Origin: Methanosarcinaceae archaeon
GTDB lineage: Archaea > Halobacteriota > Methanosarcinia > Methanosarcinales > Methanosarcinaceae
DNA: 18,358 nucleotides
Direction: 5' to 3'
Assembly (NCBI GenBank): GCA_016926455.1
Contig: JAFGOO010000090.1
Location: 1 to 18,358 of the forward strand
This document shows, piece after piece, positions 14,892 to 18,358 of this stretch. Position 1 is the first letter of the stretch. The number at the start of each line of letters is the position of its first letter. Made by a program: the position numbers and the translations under genes. The notes under the pieces are model-generated. The model was not told where the DNA came from. It saw only the letters and a list, made by a program, of their open reading frames with translations, and did not search any database.

Positions 14892-15656
14892 TCACCTAGG
14901 CAAAATAAGATTAAGGGACACAAGAACAAGTTCGAAACCTGCCAGACCCAGCAGATGCAATCTTGGTATGGGGGATTCGTCATCTAGCACGTGGATGATG
15001 CCGTCATATCCCCGGGAGTTCATGGCAGTAAGCATCTTATCGGCACTATCCCAGCTTCTGACAAACAGGTTGCCAGCAAGCAGCGATAGGGCACGGAAGG
15101 AACCTTTCACATCCGAGTATCCTAGCCGCATCTTCTGTGCGTATTCCATGCGCAGTGCCTCCTCCACCATTACAACGATAAACCTATAAATGAGCATTGA
15201 GAGGTCGATAAATACATCTGGCAATTTCAATTTCTTTAAAACAGTAAATATGTCAGCCATTGGAGTGGTAAGGGCCAAAAAAAGAAGGCATGAAACACTT
15301 CCAAGCATCCGCCCAACAGAAATAAGTGCCATATCAAAACCGTCCTTTGTGGCTGTCAATGTCAAACCACCTGCATGTATGGAAAAGAACGGCTCTTTCC
15401 CAAAAAAGAACAGCATCAGTACAAAGCTGACCAGCCCGAAGCCTGCGGGTGCAAGCATCAATTTGGCATAGAACCTTGGAGGTATCCCTGCTACTACAAC
15501 TGTAAATGCAAGCATAATGCAAAATACGAGCAGTGGAACTATGAAAGTCGTGGAAAAGGAGCATACGAGAAGAGTCAGAACCGCAAAAAGGGTTTTCAGC
15601 TTTCCCGATACGCCGTTAAGTTTGTTCTTCAGGGTAAATTGTTCCAAGAATTGCAT
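14892..15656 (-). CDS. cbiQ: Cobalt ECF transporter transmembrane (T) subunit
   Basis: The scaffold subunit linking the substrate-binding CbiM to the ATPase CbiO. 254 aa with several hydrophobic stretches (about 23-65, 68-90 and 107-125, plus one near the C-terminus). The coupling-helix region MLTAMNSRGYDG (~206-217) carries the Ala-X-X-Arg-Gly motif of ECF T subunits. Its ATG lies 3 nt after the cbiN stop without a close Shine-Dalgarno, suggesting translational coupling; it is followed by cbiO after a 7-nt gap. Confidence 0.93.
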   Translation of the reverse strand: MQFLEQFTLKNKLNGVSGKLKTLFAVLTLLVCSFSTTFIVPLLVFCIMLAFTVVVAGIPPRFYAKLMLAPAGFGLVSFVLMLFFFGKEPFFSIHAGGLTLTATKDGFDMALISVGRMLGSVSCLLFLALTTPMADIFTVLKKLKLPDVFIDLSMLIYRFIVVMVEEALRMEYAQKMRLGYSDVKGSFRALSLLAGNLFVRSWDSADKMLTAMNSRGYDGIIHVLDDESPIPRLHLLGLAGFELVLVSLNLILPR

Positions 15657-15659
15657 AAA

Positions 15660-15944
15660 TTAGTTATTTTTCTCCTGTTTTTTTGCCTTGCTGTAACCGA
15701 AGAAATAACCTATGATAAGAGCCCCGATTGCGGCCTGTGTTGAGAACAGAAGGCTTTCTATCTCACCACTTGGCGGTTCCCAGATAGGACTGAACCATGG
15801 TTCATAATCTGGCGCTATCTCAGTGATTTTATCTTCTGCAAGCCCATCAGCTCCACCCCATACTTCCTCTTCTTCAGCGAGGCATACTGGCTGGTATAAT
15901 AACGCTAACAGGGTTAGCATTATAAGCGTTAGTTTCCAGTTCAT
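15660..15944 (-). CDS. cbiN: Cobalt transporter accessory subunit CbiN
   Basis: Small membrane protein (94 aa) needed by CbiM for metal loading. Two membrane helices (~4-22 and ~66-84) frame an extracytoplasmic loop with the family hallmarks: WGGADGLAEDKI, YEPWFSPIWEPPSGEIES, and the QAAIGALIIGYFFGY second helix. Presence of CbiN favours cobalt over nickel as substrate, although nickel systems with similar small subunits exist. ATG and the cbiM stop overlap in ATGA. Confidence 0.95.
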   Translation of the reverse strand: MNWKLTLIMLTLLALLYQPVCLAEEEEVWGGADGLAEDKITEIAPDYEPWFSPIWEPPSGEIESLLFSTQAAIGALIIGYFFGYSKAKKQEKNN

Positions 15945-16624
15945 GAGGTGGACACCGCCTTTGATGATACAATGACCTTCAATTGTTCTAGAACATCTAC
16001 TCTCACTTGAGAGATATAATTCACAATCAGCGCAGTAACGATACCTTCAGCGATTGCAAGGGGCACTTGTGTGACTGCAAAGATTGTAGCAAATATTTTG
16101 AACGATGCGAATGTGCCTCCCAATGCTGTCGGGAAAGCCACTGCTAGTTGAACTGATGTGGTCACATAAGTAGCCCAGTCTCCAAGTGCGGCAGCTAAGA
16201 ATACGGCAGGCATGAGACCTATGTTGGCTTTCTTGCATGCTTTAAAAACAACATATGCAACCACAGGACCTACGATACCCATAGAGAAAATGTTGGCACC
16301 AAGCGTGGTCAGTCCGCCGTGTGCAAGAAACAGGGCCTGGTAGAGAAGTACAACGGTAGCAAGCACCGATGTAATGGCAGGTCCGAAACAGATGGCGCCT
16401 AATCCCGTTCCGGTTGGGTGTGAACAACTGCCGGTAACCGAGGGCAGTTTTAGGGCAGATAGTACGAATGCGAACGCACCGGCAACAGCAAGCAATGATT
16501 TTGTTTCCGGTTTTTCTTTTACCAGTTTATTTAACTGGACTAGGCCATAAGCAACAACGGGTATAGACATTACAAACCAAAACAATGCCCACATAGGTGG
16601 CAAAAATCCTTCCATAATATGCAT
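15941..16624 (-). CDS. cbiM: Cobalt ECF transporter substrate-binding subunit
   Basis: S component that binds and translocates Co2+. With the start at 16624 the protein is 227 aa and opens Met-His-Ile-Met-Glu-Gly. In this family the N-terminal amine and His2 are metal ligands, so the start must expose them; a further ligand histidine is in GSCSHPTG (His69). Six to seven hydrophobic helices run through the chain, including the conserved LFLAHGGLTTLGAN. The frame opens at 16711, but that extension is not family-like and would bury His2. GGAGGT lies 11 nt before 16624. First gene of cbiMNQO. Confidence 0.95.
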   Translation of the reverse strand: MHIMEGFLPPMWALFWFVMSIPVVAYGLVQLNKLVKEKPETKSLLAVAGAFAFVLSALKLPSVTGSCSHPTGTGLGAICFGPAITSVLATVVLLYQALFLAHGGLTTLGANIFSMGIVGPVVAYVVFKACKKANIGLMPAVFLAAALGDWATYVTTSVQLAVAFPTALGGTFASFKIFATIFAVTQVPLAIAEGIVTALIVNYISQVRVDVLEQLKVIVSSKAVSTS

Positions 16625-16680
16625 GTGTATTTGATACCTCCAGAATAAAGATGATGTGTTCCAGCGTGTAAACGACAATA

Positions 16681-16690
16681 ACTTATAAAT
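16681..16690 (-). promoter_or_regulatory. cbiMNQO TATA box
   Basis: The minus strand reads ATTTATAAGT about 60 nt before the cbiM start. Transcription would begin around 16660, with a ~35-nt leader containing GGAGGT. The divergent intergenic region 16625-16848 holds this box and the cfbB box; I find no clear operator palindrome or cobalamin riboswitch in it. Confidence 0.5.
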
Positions 16691-16816
16691 ACATAGGGTT
16701 ATGGATGACAAACATAATCTAAGTAGGTAACATGCAATGAGTGATTAATTATCCTGAATTCTGTCTGCAGATGTTTCCACTGACGGTATGAATCATCACA
16801 TTCTAGAAACATATGC

Positions 16817-16829
16817 TATATATATAAAA
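16817..16829 (+). promoter_or_regulatory. cfbB/cbiA TATA box (leaderless)
   Basis: TATATATATAAAA is centred 26 nt upstream of the ATG at 16849. That spacing puts the transcription start at the start codon; no Shine-Dalgarno is seen. Confidence 0.6.
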
Positions 16830-16848
16830 TTGACCTAATTAACGGTAG

Positions 16849-18165
16849 ATGACTAAAGCCGTACTTATTGCAGGAACTCACAGTGGTGTCGGTAAGACCA
16901 CCGTTTCAATGGGGGTCATGGCAGCCCTTACACAAAGGAATATGAAAGTCCAGCCCTATAAAGTAGGACCCGATTATATTGATCCGACACATCATACAGC
17001 CATCTGCGGAAGACCTTCTCGGAACCTTGATACCTATATGATGAAACATGGCGACATTCTAAGGACATTAACACACGCATCTATAGATGCGGATATCTCG
17101 ATCATTGAAGGTGTGATGGGGCTGTTTGATGGAGTTGACTCTACGGAGGTGGCAAGTTCCGCACATCTTGCCAAAATATTGGGTATACCCGTGATACTTG
17201 TCATAAACGTTCATGGGATGTCACGAAGTACCGCTGCGCTCATCAAGGGTTATTCGGAATTTGACAAGGATGTCAATGTCGCAGGTGTAATTCTTAACCA
17301 GGTTGGAAGCGAGCGCCACGCACAGTTGATAAAAGACACAGTCACCGACATCCCAATCGTGGGAATGTTACCCCGCAACAGTGACATATCAGTTCCTTCA
17401 AGGCATCTTGGACTCTATATGGCATCTGAGCAACAGTATAAAACGGACGAAATTGCAGAATTTATCGAATCAAACATCGATCTTGAAACCCTGATATCTA
17501 TTGCAGATACCTCCCAGATACCAGAACCGGTATCAGAGCCTCACAATACATTGCCGAAGATCACAATTGGAGTGGCACTGGACAATGCGTTCTGTTTCTA
17601 TTATCAAGACATGTTCGATGCGCTCAGGCGATGCGGTGCTGAAATTGAGTTCTTCAGCCCAGTAAAAGGCGACGTCCCAAATGTTGATGGAATCTATTTT
17701 GGTGGTGGGTACCCGGAACTCTTTGCAGCCAAACTGGAAAAATCAAAAACCACAAGAATGCTCAAATCACTTGCTTCTGACGGCATACCAATCTACGGAG
17801 AATGCGGTGGTCTACAGTACCTTTGCAGTTCATACGAGATAGAAGAAAAAACTTACAGGATGGCTGACGTATTCACTGCCGAAACCCGGCAGACAAAACG
17901 ACTTCAGGCGCTTGGGTATACCAAAGCCAATGCAAATGGCGTATTTAACAAAGGAATCATCCGGGGTCACGAGTTCCATTATTCGGTAACAGAATGTGCA
18001 CGTGACTCTAGATTCGCATATGAGATGATACGCGGCAAGGGAATCGAGGACGGAAAAGATGGAATAACCGAATACAATGCCATGGCAAGTTATATGCACG
18101 CACATCCAGCAACGTTTCCGGTGGAGAGTTTTGTGAGGGAGTGCAGAGAGTATGGAAAACGGTGA
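16849..18165 (+). CDS. cfbB: Cobyrinate / Ni-sirohydrochlorin a,c-diamide synthase
   Basis: Glutamine-dependent amidation of the a and c acetate side chains of the tetrapyrrole, using ATP. In methanogens this family (CbiA/CfbB) serves coenzyme F430 synthesis on Ni-sirohydrochlorin and may also act on cob(II)yrinate for B12. The 438-aa protein has an N-terminal dethiobiotin-synthetase-like ATPase, P-loop GTHSGVGKTT (9-18), KVGPDYIDP (38-46), EGVMGLFDG (87-95), and a C-terminal class I glutaminase domain with nucleophile Cys319 in YGECGGLQYLC and histidines in ASYMHAHP (413-420). The start follows from the TATA spacing. It diverges from cbiM. Whether it works on F430, B12 or both cannot be told from sequence. 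Confidence 0.93.
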   Translation: MTKAVLIAGTHSGVGKTTVSMGVMAALTQRNMKVQPYKVGPDYIDPTHHTAICGRPSRNLDTYMMKHGDILRTLTHASIDADISIIEGVMGLFDGVDSTEVASSAHLAKILGIPVILVINVHGMSRSTAALIKGYSEFDKDVNVAGVILNQVGSERHAQLIKDTVTDIPIVGMLPRNSDISVPSRHLGLYMASEQQYKTDEIAEFIESNIDLETLISIADTSQIPEPVSEPHNTLPKITIGVALDNAFCFYYQDMFDALRRCGAEIEFFSPVKGDVPNVDGIYFGGGYPELFAAKLEKSKTTRMLKSLASDGIPIYGECGGLQYLCSSYEIEEKTYRMADVFTAETRQTKRLQALGYTKANANGVFNKGIIRGHEFHYSVTECARDSRFAYEMIRGKGIEDGKDGITEYNAMASYMHAHPATFPVESFVRECREYGKR

Positions 18166-18170
18166 GAAGA

Positions 18171-18182
18171 TAGATTTTTTAA
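18171..18182 (+). terminator. Possible T-tract terminator after cfbB
   Basis: A run of six T (18175-18180, within AGATTTTTTAAG) lies just after the cfbB stop. Archaeal transcription commonly ends at such oligo-T tracts. No stem-loop precedes it. Confidence 0.35.
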
Positions 18183-18200
18183 GCTGCACACTTTCGATTC

Positions 18201-18294
18201 GTGAACTACTCCACGCTTACGCATTGAGCTTCTTGCTTCATTCTTTGAACCATCGTTCACAAGTCCACAAACCCTTCCCCTCGTTCCGAAGGTG
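18201..18294 (-). repeat. IS200/IS605-type right end, non-coding, structured
   Basis: Aligns along its length with 1893-1988: same outer end gtgaactactccac, same ctgcttcattctttgaa-like block, same relation to the tnpB stop. On the minus strand a stem CTT-TGAAC/GTTCA-AAG (~18238-18261) is kept in both copies despite base changes in the loop. Near the outer end CTCAATGC/GCGTGGAG can pair around a GTAA loop with one mismatch. In this family the sequence after tnpB contributes the 3' part of the guide (omega) RNA. Confidence 0.55.
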
Positions 18295-18358
18295 TCAAAC
18301 GGTTATTAGATTTTGATTTTGCAGTGCAAACTTCTTGATATTGATTGCAGCATTGATA
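18295..18358 (-). CDS. tnpB: TnpB C-terminus, rest beyond the window edge
   Basis: The minus strand encodes INAAINIKKFALQNQNLITV and then TGA (18295-18297). The N-A-A-I-N helix is the very end of an IS200/IS605 TnpB, closely related to the relic at 1989 (AINIKNFALYKQKLIDI, stop at the same position). Only about 20 codons are in the window, so whether the gene is intact cannot be judged. The related copy in this window is broken, and a relic is possible here too. Confidence 0.65.
   Translation of the reverse strand, partial: INAAINIKKFALQNQNLITV

Noticed and set aside
16625..16848. Cobalamin riboswitch or shared operator before cbiM/cfbB
   Set aside because: No B12-box-like sequence and no palindrome shared with the btuF upstream region could be found by eye; only TATA boxes are supported.
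1..18358. CRISPR array
   Set aside because: No regularly spaced repeats were found; the only short repeats are the IS-end sequences.

Overview
The window comes from a methanogenic archaeon, most likely a methylotrophic or aceticlastic member of the Methanosarcinales. This rests on an archaeal-type S-adenosylmethionine synthetase, a C1-starting intron-bearing tRNA-Tyr, TATA boxes placed for leaderless transcripts, corrinoid salvage by CbiZ, a PGF-CTERM-type tail on BtuF, and CfbB/CbiA. The genus cannot be fixed from the sequence alone.

Layout. (1) 1-83: 3'-truncated tRNA-Tyr (minus) with an anticodon-loop intron. (2) 522-1718: S-adenosylmethionine synthetase (minus), lying between two decayed IS200/IS605-type elements (207-481 and 1893-2445) that share both end sequences. 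(3) 2517-4727: compact histidine operon hisG-hisA-hisB (plus), followed by a third, unrelated tnpB relic (4731-4998). (4) 9187 down to 5097 (minus): tightly coupled three-gene module made of a radical SAM protein with a C-terminal helix-hairpin-helix (TIGR03916 type), a DUF4130/TIGR03915-like protein, and a MutS-family ATPase with N-terminal helix-hairpin-helix motifs. It looks like a DNA repair or DNA modification unit. (5) 9283-9798: ArsR-type winged-helix regulator with an unusual C-terminal domain. (6) 13343 down to 9893 (minus): corrinoid uptake and salvage operon btuF-btuC-btuD-cbiZ. (7) 16624 down to 13529 (minus): cobalt ECF transporter cbiM-cbiN-cbiQ-cbiO, whose ATPase has an extra ~190-residue C-terminal domain. 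(8) 16849-18165: cfbB/cbiA, diverging from cbiM. (9) 18201-18358: right end and last codons of another TnpB, running off the window.

How the parts fit. Regions 5-8 form one cobalt/corrinoid locus: CbiMNQO brings in Co2+, BtuFCD brings in corrinoids, CbiZ cleaves non-native corrinoids so that they can be rebuilt, and CfbB/CbiA amidates the tetrapyrrole side chains (cobyrinate for B12, Ni-sirohydrochlorin for F430). The adjacent ArsR-type protein is a candidate regulator. The methyl-transfer chemistry of these methanogens depends on corrinoids and F430.

All five IS200/IS605-type relics point the same way (tnpB sense on the minus strand). Several keep their right-end structures although the coding part is ruined. 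The most system-like candidate is the rSAM-DUF4130-MutS module; the regulator's C-terminal domain and the CbiO extension are the next best leads.
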